Source: Alteromonas sp. ASW11-130
GTDB taxonomy: Bacteria > Pseudomonadota > Gammaproteobacteria > Enterobacterales > Alteromonadaceae
Assembly: GCF_026183735.1 (NCBI RefSeq)
Contig: NZ_JAPFRE010000002.1
Span: 62,001-126,000, forward strand
Reading direction: 5' to 3'
Length of the DNA: 64,000 bases
Under the pieces are notes generated by a model, which was not told the origin of the DNA, searched no databases, and was given only the letters and a program-made list of their open reading frames with translations. Below are positions 45,970-53,025 of the stretch, piece after piece. A program made the position numbers and the translations under genes. Numbering within the stretch: the stretch's first letter is position 1; every line of letters starts with the position of its first letter.

Positions 45970-47961
45970 GTGACTGATATCATTCGGGTTCTTCTGATTG
46001 AAGATGATGAAGACGATTATTTTTTGACTGCTGACTACCTTTCTCAGTGTGAAAATCCACGTTTTCAACTGAGTTGGGTAACCAACGGCGACGATGCCTT
46101 AGCAGCATTAAAAAAGAGACCGTTTGACATTTGCCTGCTCGATTACATTCTCGGTCCTGAAAACGCAATGGACGTGCTGGAAAACCTTAAGAAAAATGGG
46201 ATTTCAGTCCCAGTTGTTATCCTGACTGGGCAATCCGATGCACAGGTTGATGATATGGTCATGCGAGCGGGAGCCGCTGATTACCTGACCAAAACCGAAA
46301 TCGATACCCCGCGTTTTATGCGTACTATGCGTTACGCGATGGTTCGGAGTGAGATAGAAAATGAGCGTATTGAGCGCCATAAAGTTGAGCAGCAAAATAA
46401 AGCGAAAGATAAGTTTCTTGCCCATTTAGGGCACGAGTTGCGTACGCCTCTTACCTCGATTCTAGGATATACCGAGCTGCTGCTAGATGATGAAAAGAGT
46501 GAAAAAATTCAGCAGGAATTATCAATTATTCATACTAATGGTAAGCATCTGCTAAGTTTGCTGAATGATCTGCTGGATATGTCGCGCATCATGGCAAATA
46601 AGCTTGAACTTTCGCCTCGAACCATTCATTTCTGCCCATTTATGACAGATGTGCACTCATTAATGAATTTGGCTGCGAAAGATAAAGGTCTCGCACTTAC
46701 AATCAAATCAAAAACATTAGTCCCAGAGCAAATTTTCACTGACCCTACCCGCTTACGACAGGTATTAATAAATTTGATAAGCAACGCTGTTAAATTTACC
46801 GATTCGGGCAAGATTATAGTGACTGTCTCGCTACGAGAAGGAAAGGGACTGATGTCTCCGCCTAAATTGCAGTTTGATGTGGAAGATACAGGTATCGGTA
46901 TGCTTCCCGATAAATTGGAGTCCATCTTCCAGCCGTTTGAGCAAATTGAAGATGTCATGCGAGCGAACCATGGTGGTGCTGGTCTTGGCTTAGCCATCAG
47001 TCGAGAGTTGGTACATAAGATGGGCGGAGAACTCACGGTAACCTCTAGTTTTGGAGAAGGCAGTAAATTTTCCTTCAGTATCCATCCAGGTGCGCTGAAC
47101 GAAGATAAGCTGGAACAATTAACCCTGGCATCCCCCCAAGCTTCCATTACTGATAATCCCAATCTTCACGTCTCAGGTCGAGTCCTTATTGTAGATGACC
47201 TCAGGGAAATAAGAAGATTGACCGGTCACCTGGTCAGTCAATGCCGAGCGACCGTGGGTTACGCTGAAAATGGGGTTAAAGCGCTAGAGTCTGTCCTTAT
47301 TGCAGAGAAAGAAGATCACCCTTATCACCTTGTTTTGATGGACATTCATATGCCCGTCATGAATGGTATTGATGCATTAAACGCGTTGCGCAGGCATAAC
47401 TGTAATGTTGCTGTCGTTGCCATTACTGCGGCAAGCCGAAAAGGGTTGAAACAGTCATTACTCGATCAGGGATTTGACGATGTGATTGGCAAACCCATCG
47501 ATAAAACAGAATTATTAACGGTATTAGATAAATATCTCATTCGTACTAATGGCCCAAGCCGAGAAACGGAAGAAAGAGATAGTTTGATTCAAAGACATTT
47601 GCCCAAAGATAATGCAAGCCAACGTAAAAAGGTTCTGGTGGTCGAAGATGACTTTGACGCATCGGAATTGATGCAGTTACTTCTCACTCATCAGGGACAT
47701 GATGTGATGATTGCAAACAGCGGCGAAGAAGCAGTTAAAACGCTTCAAGAATCGAGTTTTGACTATGTTCTGTTGGATCTTACTTTACCAGATACCGATG
47801 GGTACACCCTTGCGAAGAAAATTAAAACGTTACAAGGAGATATTTGCATTGTCATTGTAAGTGGATACGAGCCTGATCATGAAAAAATGTCGGAACTTGG
47901 TATTGAAGAAGCAATGATTAAACCCGTTAGCAAGGAAATGTTGGCCGATTTAATTCACTGA
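45970..47961 (+). CDS. Hybrid histidine kinase, REC-HisKA-HATPase-REC-REC
   Basis: A soluble 663-residue hybrid. First receiver with D58 (ICLLDYILGP), then H-box AHLGHELRTPLTSI with H155, the N-box LINLISNAVKF and G-boxes DTGIGM and GGAGLGLAIS, a second receiver about 403-520 (VLMDIHMPVMNG) and a third about 548-663 (VLLDLTLPDTDG). No membrane helix, so input comes through the first receiver, probably from the upstream kinase/receiver pair. It lacks an Hpt domain. GTG start with a weak ribosome site, 27 bases after the previous gene. Confidence 0.94.
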   Translation: MTDIIRVLLIEDDEDDYFLTADYLSQCENPRFQLSWVTNGDDALAALKKRPFDICLLDYILGPENAMDVLENLKKNGISVPVVILTGQSDAQVDDMVMRAGAADYLTKTEIDTPRFMRTMRYAMVRSEIENERIERHKVEQQNKAKDKFLAHLGHELRTPLTSILGYTELLLDDEKSEKIQQELSIIHTNGKHLLSLLNDLLDMSRIMANKLELSPRTIHFCPFMTDVHSLMNLAAKDKGLALTIKSKTLVPEQIFTDPTRLRQVLINLISNAVKFTDSGKIIVTVSLREGKGLMSPPKLQFDVEDTGIGMLPDKLESIFQPFEQIEDVMRANHGGAGLGLAISRELVHKMGGELTVTSSFGEGSKFSFSIHPGALNEDKLEQLTLASPQASITDNPNLHVSGRVLIVDDLREIRRLTGHLVSQCRATVGYAENGVKALESVLIAEKEDHPYHLVLMDIHMPVMNGIDALNALRRHNCNVAVVAITAASRKGLKQSLLDQGFDDVIGKPIDKTELLTVLDKYLIRTNGPSRETEERDSLIQRHLPKDNASQRKKVLVVEDDFDASELMQLLLTHQGHDVMIANSGEEAVKTLQESSFDYVLLDLTLPDTDGYTLAKKIKTLQGDICIVIVSGYEPDHEKMSELGIEEAMIKPVSKEMLADLIH

Positions 47962-48076
47962 ATTTGTTTACGAAATTATTACATGTCTGCGGAACTTTTT
48001 ACCCGTCCTCCCCCCTCTCATTAACTCTACATTAAATAAATTCAATAATATCATAAGCTTAAAATCCTTGATTTAA

Positions 48077-48092
48077 TGGTATGTGCTTTGCA
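48077..48092 (+). promoter_or_regulatory. Sigma54 promoter, -24/-12
   Basis: TGGTATGTGCTTTGCA fits TGGYAYR-N4-TTGCW at every scored base, with the required ten bases between GG and GC. It lies 45 bases before the ATG of the YqjD-like gene. The best match of the five in this window. Confidence 0.85.
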
Positions 48093-48136
48093 GTGTTCCC
48101 CGTGCATTCGCAAATCATTAATCAAGGAGATTTTTT

Positions 48137-48490
48137 ATGGCTACGCACTCAACGCATTCTTCTACACCTGGTTCTTCTAACCCAGGCAATGTTGCCGGAG
48201 ATGCACGGGCAAACGGTATTGCAGATTCTTCTCACCCCGTCACAGATAAGCTTAAGGATACTCTTCACAGCTCTGTGGACAAATTAGCAGGTTCAGCTGG
48301 ACGAGCGGAAGAAAACCTACGTAAATCAGCACACGACTCAGCAGAAAACTGGGAAAAACGCAAAGGTGAAGCTGAGCAGAAGTGGCAAAGTTCGTCAATT
48401 CGTAAATATGCTATTGAAAACCCTCTCACTACAGCGGGTATTGCTTTTGCAGCAGGAATGTTACTTACCTCTATATTCCGTAGTAAATAA
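48137..48490 (+). CDS. YqjD/ElaB-like (DUF883) membrane-anchored protein
   Basis: A 117-residue protein: low-complexity Ser/Gly/His N-terminus, an amphipathic helical middle rich in Glu and Lys, and the C-terminal DUF883 anchor (NPLTTAGIAFAAGMLLTSIF, then RSK). E. coli YqjD and ElaB are stationary-phase inner-membrane proteins that bind ribosomes. AAGGAG precedes the ATG. First gene of a four-gene unit behind a sigma54-type promoter. Confidence 0.87.
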   Translation: MATHSTHSSTPGSSNPGNVAGDARANGIADSSHPVTDKLKDTLHSSVDKLAGSAGRAEENLRKSAHDSAENWEKRKGEAEQKWQSSSIRKYAIENPLTTAGIAFAAGMLLTSIFRSK

Positions 48491-48493
48491 AAG

Positions 48494-48979
48494 ATGGTAG
48501 ATTCTAATCCTCAGCTTAATAAAACGCCCTATTCAGCTGATGTAAAAGATCCGTATTGCCCGTCCAGTGAAACTGGGCGGGCAAGCGATTGTAGGGAAGA
48601 AAAGTCCTTGTATGATGAGGCTTCTATTACTCGCACAATCGAAGTAGCGAAAAATGCATTTGAATTGAAAAAGAAAGAATTTGCAGCAGTAGGAGAAGTT
48701 GTTGCTGCAGAGACGGAGCTTGTCAAAAAGTCCACTATAGTAACCATTGCATCTCTCGCCGCTGCTTTTATCTTTTCCTGTTTTAGCTGGATAGCACTTA
48801 ATATTATTCTCGCTTTAGGTCTGGTTGATCTCGGAGTCCACTATCTTTTATCTGGGACAATTGTATTTTTGCTTAACGTCAGTGTAGTGATATTCGCATT
48901 AGTGGTTGCAAAAAATACCTATAAACGAATTTCTCTGCGGCCCATTTTTGAAGCTTTGTTTGGCAATGCAGAAAATTAA
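48494..48979 (+). CDS. YqjE-like holin-superfamily membrane protein
   Basis: A 161-residue protein with a polar N-terminus, an amphipathic stretch (FELKKKEFAAVGEVVAAETE) and two membrane helices (IASLAAAFIFSCFSWIALNI and FLLNVSVVIFALVVAKN). This is the layout of YqjE, the usual partner of YqjD. It starts three bases after the previous stop. Function unknown; linked with stress or stationary phase through its partner. Confidence 0.82.
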   Translation: MVDSNPQLNKTPYSADVKDPYCPSSETGRASDCREEKSLYDEASITRTIEVAKNAFELKKKEFAAVGEVVAAETELVKKSTIVTIASLAAAFIFSCFSWIALNIILALGLVDLGVHYLLSGTIVFLLNVSVVIFALVVAKNTYKRISLRPIFEALFGNAEN

Positions 48980-48990
48980 GGGATTTATCT

Positions 48991-49248
48991 ATGAGTATGT
49001 TCATAAATAAAGAGCTCTCTGCGGTAACAAGTTCGCATCAGCATTATGTTATAGCGAAACGTAAGAGCAAATCAGCGACACAACAGTTAAAAATTAATAG
49101 TAAGTTATTAATCGCCTCGCCCATTGGTCTCCTGACGTTTTTCAGCATTGGAGCATTTAAAGGAGCGACAACTGACCACCCTCCCTCCAGGAGAAGACAG
49201 GCCATCGGTATTTTTTTACGCGGGTTGATAACGAAGTTCTTATTTTGA
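48991..49248 (+). CDS. Small YqjK-position membrane protein
   Basis: An 85-residue basic protein with one hydrophobic stretch (LLIASPIGLLTFFSIGAF) and a basic C-terminus ending GLITKFLF. The place after yqjD and yqjE corresponds to yqjK in E. coli, but sequence similarity is too weak for a firm family call. Confidence 0.65.
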   Translation: MSMFINKELSAVTSSHQHYVIAKRKSKSATQQLKINSKLLIASPIGLLTFFSIGAFKGATTDHPPSRRRQAIGIFLRGLITKFLF

Positions 49249-49258
49249 GGGGTAATGT

Positions 49259-49816
49259 ATGTTGGAGCGGAAGTCTATAACTCACTTTACTTATTTTCTA
49301 AGTAGTGCCATTTTTGTACTGACGCTCTCACTCGCTTGCACGGCCGTTCCAAGTGCTGTTCCCACTCCCTATAAAGCCGCCGTTACGCCTGATGGATACG
49401 GATATTCCAGCAGTCAACTTTCAAATAACGAATACCGAATAAAGTTTAAAGCGACGGAAAAAACCTCTGCAGACATCGTACAAGAGTATGCATTAAGAAG
49501 GGCGGCTGAATTAGCTCGCCAATACAATTACGACTGGGTAACAATTGTAAAAACAGATGTCGAGAAAAAGCAGGGTCACGGTAAGACAGTTGTTAGGAGC
49601 AAACAAAACAACAATATAAAGGTATTCCAAGATCAGCAATGTACTATGTCTGGGTGCGAAGAAGTTGCACAGCCATTCGTTGAAAGTGAAGATGATATCG
49701 AAGTCAGAAACGTGCCCATGTCTAATATTCATTATTCGATGATTGTACGAATGAGTCAGACCAAACCCGGTTCGAAGGCATTCAACGTCCACGAATTATT
49801 AAACCCAAATGATTAA
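49259..49816 (+). CDS. CC0125/CC1285-type lipoprotein
   Basis: A 185-residue protein with signal peptide and lipobox LSLAC (lipidation at about C27). The mature part begins PYKAAVTPDGYGYSSSQLSN, then EYRIKFKATEKTSADIVQEY and ALRRAAELARQYNYDWVTIV, the pattern of the CC0125/CC1285 lipoprotein family. Two later cysteines (QCTMSGC) are an addition. Last gene of the YqjD-like unit. Role unknown. Confidence 0.82.
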   Translation: MLERKSITHFTYFLSSAIFVLTLSLACTAVPSAVPTPYKAAVTPDGYGYSSSQLSNNEYRIKFKATEKTSADIVQEYALRRAAELARQYNYDWVTIVKTDVEKKQGHGKTVVRSKQNNNIKVFQDQQCTMSGCEEVAQPFVESEDDIEVRNVPMSNIHYSMIVRMSQTKPGSKAFNVHELLNPND

Positions 49817-49908
49817 AAAACAAACAACCTCAGTGATTAACATGGATTTAGTATTAGACAGGCAATTATCTAATTATTCAGAAACCCGTTCATAATGTGT
49901 AAACGATA

Positions 49909-49935
49909 AATTTTTACAAAAATTTCGTAAAAATT
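49909..49935. promoter_or_regulatory. Long inverted repeat, candidate enhancer site
   Basis: AATTTTTAC and GTAAAAATT, perfect nine-base arms separated by nine bases, about 107 bases before the -24 element of the next sigma54-type promoter. The same half-sites recur upstream of other sigma54-like promoters here. Binding by the NtrC-type regulator is inferred. Confidence 0.5.
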
Positions 49936-50040
49936 GCTACTTACCGTCTGCATATTATCCTCCACTGTTCGCTTAGCAACTTAACTTCATGATATATAAC
50001 AAAAAAATAATGCATTAAACTTAAGTAATTGAATTATTTC

Positions 50041-50056
50041 GGGTATATAGCGTGCA
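50041..50056 (+). promoter_or_regulatory. Sigma54 promoter, -24/-12
   Basis: GGGTATATAGCGTGCA keeps GG-N10-GC and matches five of six bases of TGGYAY and TGCA at -12. It lies 57 bases before the preferred GTG start of the PA2169-type gene. Confidence 0.7.
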
Positions 50057-50112
50057 GTATAGTAATCGAACTCTTTTTTATTTCCTGTTTCATTGTTTTA
50101 AGGAGAATAGTC

Positions 50113-50559
50113 GTGAAACATCGAACTCCTGGTATCAATAGAATTTTCGATATCATAAAAGTACTTAAAAGTGGTATTAAGTTTTACCAAGACAGCATAG
50201 CGAAGCTCAATGATCCTAAAACCAAATCATTTTTTAACCGTATGATAGTAGAAAAAAAAGAAGCCGTTAATGCGTTGCAACCATTCGTCTTAACTGAACA
50301 GGGAGTTGAAGAAACCCAAGGCGAGATAGGTATCAAAGTGCGTAACATGTATACCAAGGTGCTCGGTGCTTTGAGCAGCAAAAAAGAGCAGCCATATTTA
50401 GAACAATTGGAAGAAGTAGAAGATAAAGTGCTCGATTCGATCGACGAGGCGCTGGACGTTGACCAACCCCCACGCTGTGCTGCCGAATTAAGACGCATCC
50501 GAACTCGTATGCTGCAATGCTTTGATGAAATGAAAACACTACAAAGCATGCCAGTCTGA
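50113..50559 (+). CDS. PA2169 family (DUF2383) four-helix protein
   Basis: A 148-residue helical protein: NRIFDIIKVLKSGIKFYQDS, FFNRMIVEKKEAVNALQPFV and PYLEQLEEVEDKVLDSIDEA fit the PA2169/DUF2383 ferritin-like four-helix pattern. The start is set at GTG because AAGGAG lies just before it and because the promoter sits inside the longer alternative frame, whose extra 28 residues would be a hydrophobic segment. Members are linked with stress but have no assigned reaction. Confidence 0.82.
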   Translation: MKHRTPGINRIFDIIKVLKSGIKFYQDSIAKLNDPKTKSFFNRMIVEKKEAVNALQPFVLTEQGVEETQGEIGIKVRNMYTKVLGALSSKKEQPYLEQLEEVEDKVLDSIDEALDVDQPPRCAAELRRIRTRMLQCFDEMKTLQSMPV

Positions 50560-50634
50560 CGTTTTTCATTGCACTCGCATTTACATGAAATTGTGGGTGC
50601 AGCCAAGTTTGAATTCTACCGCTTCAGAGTGGGA

Positions 50635-51273
50635 TTAAAGATGGACGTCATTAGAGCGTGTTACCCAGTTCATATCCCTCGTTTGTTCATCCAGTGTACC
50701 TTTTGCATCTTCCAGGAAAATCTGACAAAAATAGTCCACACTCTTGTACTGCTCTCGATACGACCTAAGCTGGACATCCATTTCTTGCATGGCGTTTGAA
50801 AATTCAGAATTTGATTTTGATAGTTCATAATCGCATTTGAGATAAGCACACAGGACATCCGCGGCTTTTGCCAACTTTACATGCATGTCTTGTTTATCTT
50901 GTTCTATTAATGGTTTGTAGCGTTCCTGCAACGATTCTGGCAACGTTTTAATGAGCATTCCTTCGAATCGTTTTTCCAGTTTTTTTATGGCCGAAGTGGT
51001 TTCGGGATCATGATATTTCACCGGACTGGGGATATCACTCATACCTGCAATTTCACTTCCTTCATGAAATATAGCCATACTCGCCACCCTATCAGGATCG
51101 ATATTTTCCCCGAATATGTCTGCCGCTATAGCACCTAACATATGTGCAATTACTGCAGCCTCATAGATGTGAGTGGACAACATTTCCTCTTGAAACTGCG
51201 CCATCAATGGCCATCTTTTCACGTTTCTTGCTCGCTGCATAAGGCCAATAAACGCAGAATGATCTTTTGCCAT
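50635..51273 (-). CDS. YfbR-like HD-domain 5'-nucleotidase with altered HD
   Basis: A 212-residue cytoplasmic protein closely resembling E. coli YfbR, a dNMP 5'-nucleotidase: NVKRWPLMAQFQEEMLSTHI (H35), AIFHEGSEIAGMSDIPSPVK, AKAADVLCAYLKCDYELSKS. In YfbR the metal site is H33, H68-D69 and D137. Here the positions read H35, H70-E71 and D139, so the HD doublet is HE. Glu can still bind metal, so activity may be changed rather than lost. It is convergent with the PA2169-type gene. Confidence 0.88.
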   Translation of the reverse strand: MAKDHSAFIGLMQRARNVKRWPLMAQFQEEMLSTHIYEAAVIAHMLGAIAADIFGENIDPDRVASMAIFHEGSEIAGMSDIPSPVKYHDPETTSAIKKLEKRFEGMLIKTLPESLQERYKPLIEQDKQDMHVKLAKAADVLCAYLKCDYELSKSNSEFSNAMQEMDVQLRSYREQYKSVDYFCQIFLEDAKGTLDEQTRDMNWVTRSNDVHL

Positions 51274-51486
51274 AATAGTATTGCCTCTAGATTGATAACC
51301 TTGGTGTATTATATCAATAATTTACAAAGGCTTTTATGTATTATATTTTCTTTACTAATTTTTACAGCCCTACCAACAGCTTACCCCGTGTAAAAAATGC
51401 AAGATTAAATGTAATTAATTATTGCGCGTTGAAGACCCCCTTTCTCTACATCAAAAAATACCCTTTTATTTCATGGAGTTATAGTG

Positions 51487-51502
51487 TGGCACAAAAAACG
51501 CA
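51487..51502 (+). promoter_or_regulatory. Sigma54 promoter, -24/-12
   Basis: TGGCACAAAAAACGCA has the full TGGCAC at -24 and GCA at -12 with correct spacing, although TT before GC is AC. It lies 43 bases before the DUF1328 ATG. Confidence 0.7.
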
Positions 51503-51544
51503 TAAGTCTTTATGACATTAAACGGAATCAATAAGGGGATTACC

Positions 51545-51721
51545 ATGTTAGGTTGGGCAATTACATTCTTTATCATCGCCATTATTGCCGCAGTTTTTGG
51601 TTTTGGCGGTATCGCCGGCGCAGCAACTGGCATCGCTCAGTTTTTATTCTTTGTTTTCGTCGCATTACTAGTAATATCACTGGTAGCCAATGCGCTTCGA
51701 GGCAAATCACCTAAAGTCTAA
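51545..51721 (+). CDS. DUF1328 / YtjA-like small membrane protein
   Basis: A 58-residue protein made of two membrane helices: [40 protein letters not shown], then [14 protein letters not shown]. This is the UPF0391/YtjA pattern. The internal ATG after AAGGGG is preferred to an upstream codon. E. coli YtjA responds to osmotic and envelope stress; its role is unknown. Followed by the acidic lipoprotein after 23 bases, probably in one transcript. Confidence 0.88.
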   Translation: MLGWAITFFIIAIIAAVFGFGGIAGAATGIAQFLFFVFVALLVISLVANALRGKSPKV

Positions 51722-51744
51722 GCTTGGAAAAGGAGAAAGGACAT

Positions 51745-51939
51745 ATGATTTCTTATAAAGCATTTTTGAAAACATTATTAGTAGCAGGTTTTGCTATGTC
51801 GATGGCAGCCTGTGATGAAGGCCCTGCTGAAGACGCTGGTGAAGAACTGGATGAAGTAGTAACAGATGCCGGCAATGCAGTTGAAGATGCCTGTGAAGAT
51901 GCTAAAGAAGGCATGGATGCAGAGGATGAAGATTGCTAG
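51745..51939 (+). CDS. Small acidic lipoprotein
   Basis: A 64-residue protein with signal peptide and lipobox MSMAAC; the mature part is about 39 residues, nearly all Glu, Asp, Ala and Gly with three cysteines (EDACEDAKEG, EDC at the end). AAGGAG and AAAGGA lie before the chosen ATG. It resembles entericidin-like small stress lipoproteins in size only; the strong negative charge is different. Shares the DUF1328 transcript. Confidence 0.78.
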   Translation: MISYKAFLKTLLVAGFAMSMAACDEGPAEDAGEELDEVVTDAGNAVEDACEDAKEGMDAEDEDC

Positions 51940-51957
51940 AAATAGCATATTTTCTAA

Positions 51958-51987
51958 AGCCAGGAACGAATACTTCCTGGCTTTTTT
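51958..51987 (+). terminator. Rho-independent terminator
   Basis: AGCCAGGAA-CGAATAC-TTCCTGGCT, nine pairs, followed by six T residues. Ends the DUF1328-lipoprotein unit. Confidence 0.93.
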
Positions 51988-52426
51988 GTATGTGTAGTTA
52001 GCAATTATTCAACCTTCCGCCTCTCTTCCATACGTTATTTGTATAAAGGCTAGGCGAAGCTGGCCCGTTCCGCTTCAGGAAAATCCACGTCAACGAAACA
52101 GTCTGGGGGTATGCCTACATTACAGTTACAGCTATGAATGCAATTGTATCCACTTCCATTTATGTGTAACCAGTTGAGAAATAAAAATAATTCGTTCCAT
52201 CAGGTTGGTATAGCTAAGTAGATGCAGCAATGCGTGAGTCGGTCGAGCTAATTCCAATTGGACTGTGTGAACTCTTCAATTATTATCACAGTCCGTGTCT
52301 TCCGGTTTTTACCTGCGCAACTCACGTCAATTTAAGTCCTCCCTTATTCAACACCCTGGCATCTTCGCGGTGAAAGTACCTGCAAGGTAAGCGAGCAAAG
52401 ACTATTTCGAATTAGTGTGTTAGACA
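51988..52426. other. Gene-free stretch with a long-armed hairpin
   Basis: About 440 bases without a supported gene. GGACTGTG (52260-52267) and CACAGTCC (52287-52294) are perfect inverted arms around a 19-base loop. No T-run follows directly. A small RNA cannot be excluded. Confidence 0.4.
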
Positions 52427-52960
52427 TCAGGTGGGGGAAACGCAACGTGTCGCTCGATTACTAAAAAAGGATAAAGATAGGATGATTGTGGGAAGTATTT
52501 TCACGAAAATATATTGAGTCCAATGCCGTTCATATTCAACTATCTTTTCCAGCTGCTGGCACGTCCAATGAAGGAAAAACGCTAAAGCCAGTAATAAGTA
52601 ATAAGTAATAAGTAATAAGATACTTGCTGCAATAATCACAGCTACCGGATAAATCAGGTTACCAGCCAGATCCAGCTGGCTATATTTAATCACTAGAATG
52701 GGCCCTTCGAGCACCAACGCAATAACCAGGACACTTACGAAACGCGTAACGGTGCGTCGAATAGACCAAATCAGACCAATGTCCTCGTCGCCTTTTCCTA
52801 GATACTCTTTAAAGATACTTATTGACAACTCATAGGTGGCTAAAGCAATGAAGAGGTCCTTAATGCTACGAATTATCCCTGTGACAAATTGTTCATCGGT
52901 TCGCAGCGCTTCGCTAAAGTGATAGATAGCCATACCAACCATTGAGTAGAAAACTATCAT
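52427..52960 (-). CDS. Multi-pass membrane protein containing a heptamer repeat
   Basis: 177 residues with about four membrane helices (MIVFYSMVGMAIYHF, FVSVLVIALVLEGPILVI, a third that includes LLLITYYLLLALAFFLH). No family recognised. The helix ITYYLLL is encoded by a four-unit seven-base repeat, so repeat slippage would shift the frame and change the C-terminus. The frame is open upstream of the ATG with sensible residues (NKWIRKATASFFAISF) up to a TAG, so the true start may be lost or non-standard. It follows the RND gene on the same strand. Confidence 0.6.
   Translation of the reverse strand: MIVFYSMVGMAIYHFSEALRTDEQFVTGIIRSIKDLFIALATYELSISIFKEYLGKGDEDIGLIWSIRRTVTRFVSVLVIALVLEGPILVIKYSQLDLAGNLIYPVAVIIAASILLLITYYLLLALAFFLHWTCQQLEKIVEYERHWTQYIFVKILPTIILSLSFFSNRATRCVSPT
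52591..52618. repeat. Heptamer tandem repeat, (GTAATAA)x4
   Basis: Four perfect copies of GTAATAA, lying inside the reading frame of the membrane protein on the opposite strand. Same unit as the array at 57043. Confidence 0.95.
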
Positions 52961-53025
52961 GAACGATATAGCAAAAAATGACGCCGTGGCTTTGCGGATC
53001 CATTTATTCTAACCCAGCACTATTT

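Noticed and set aside
47992..48026. Possible sigmaE promoter (GGAACTT ... TCTCA) before the YqjD-like gene
   Set aside because: The spacer is 18 bases and the -10 is a poor match; the sigma54 site downstream explains the gene better.
50029..50112. Longer TTG-started N-terminus with a hydrophobic segment for the PA2169-type protein
   Set aside because: The sigma54-like promoter lies within it and a strong AAGGAG site supports the GTG at 50113.
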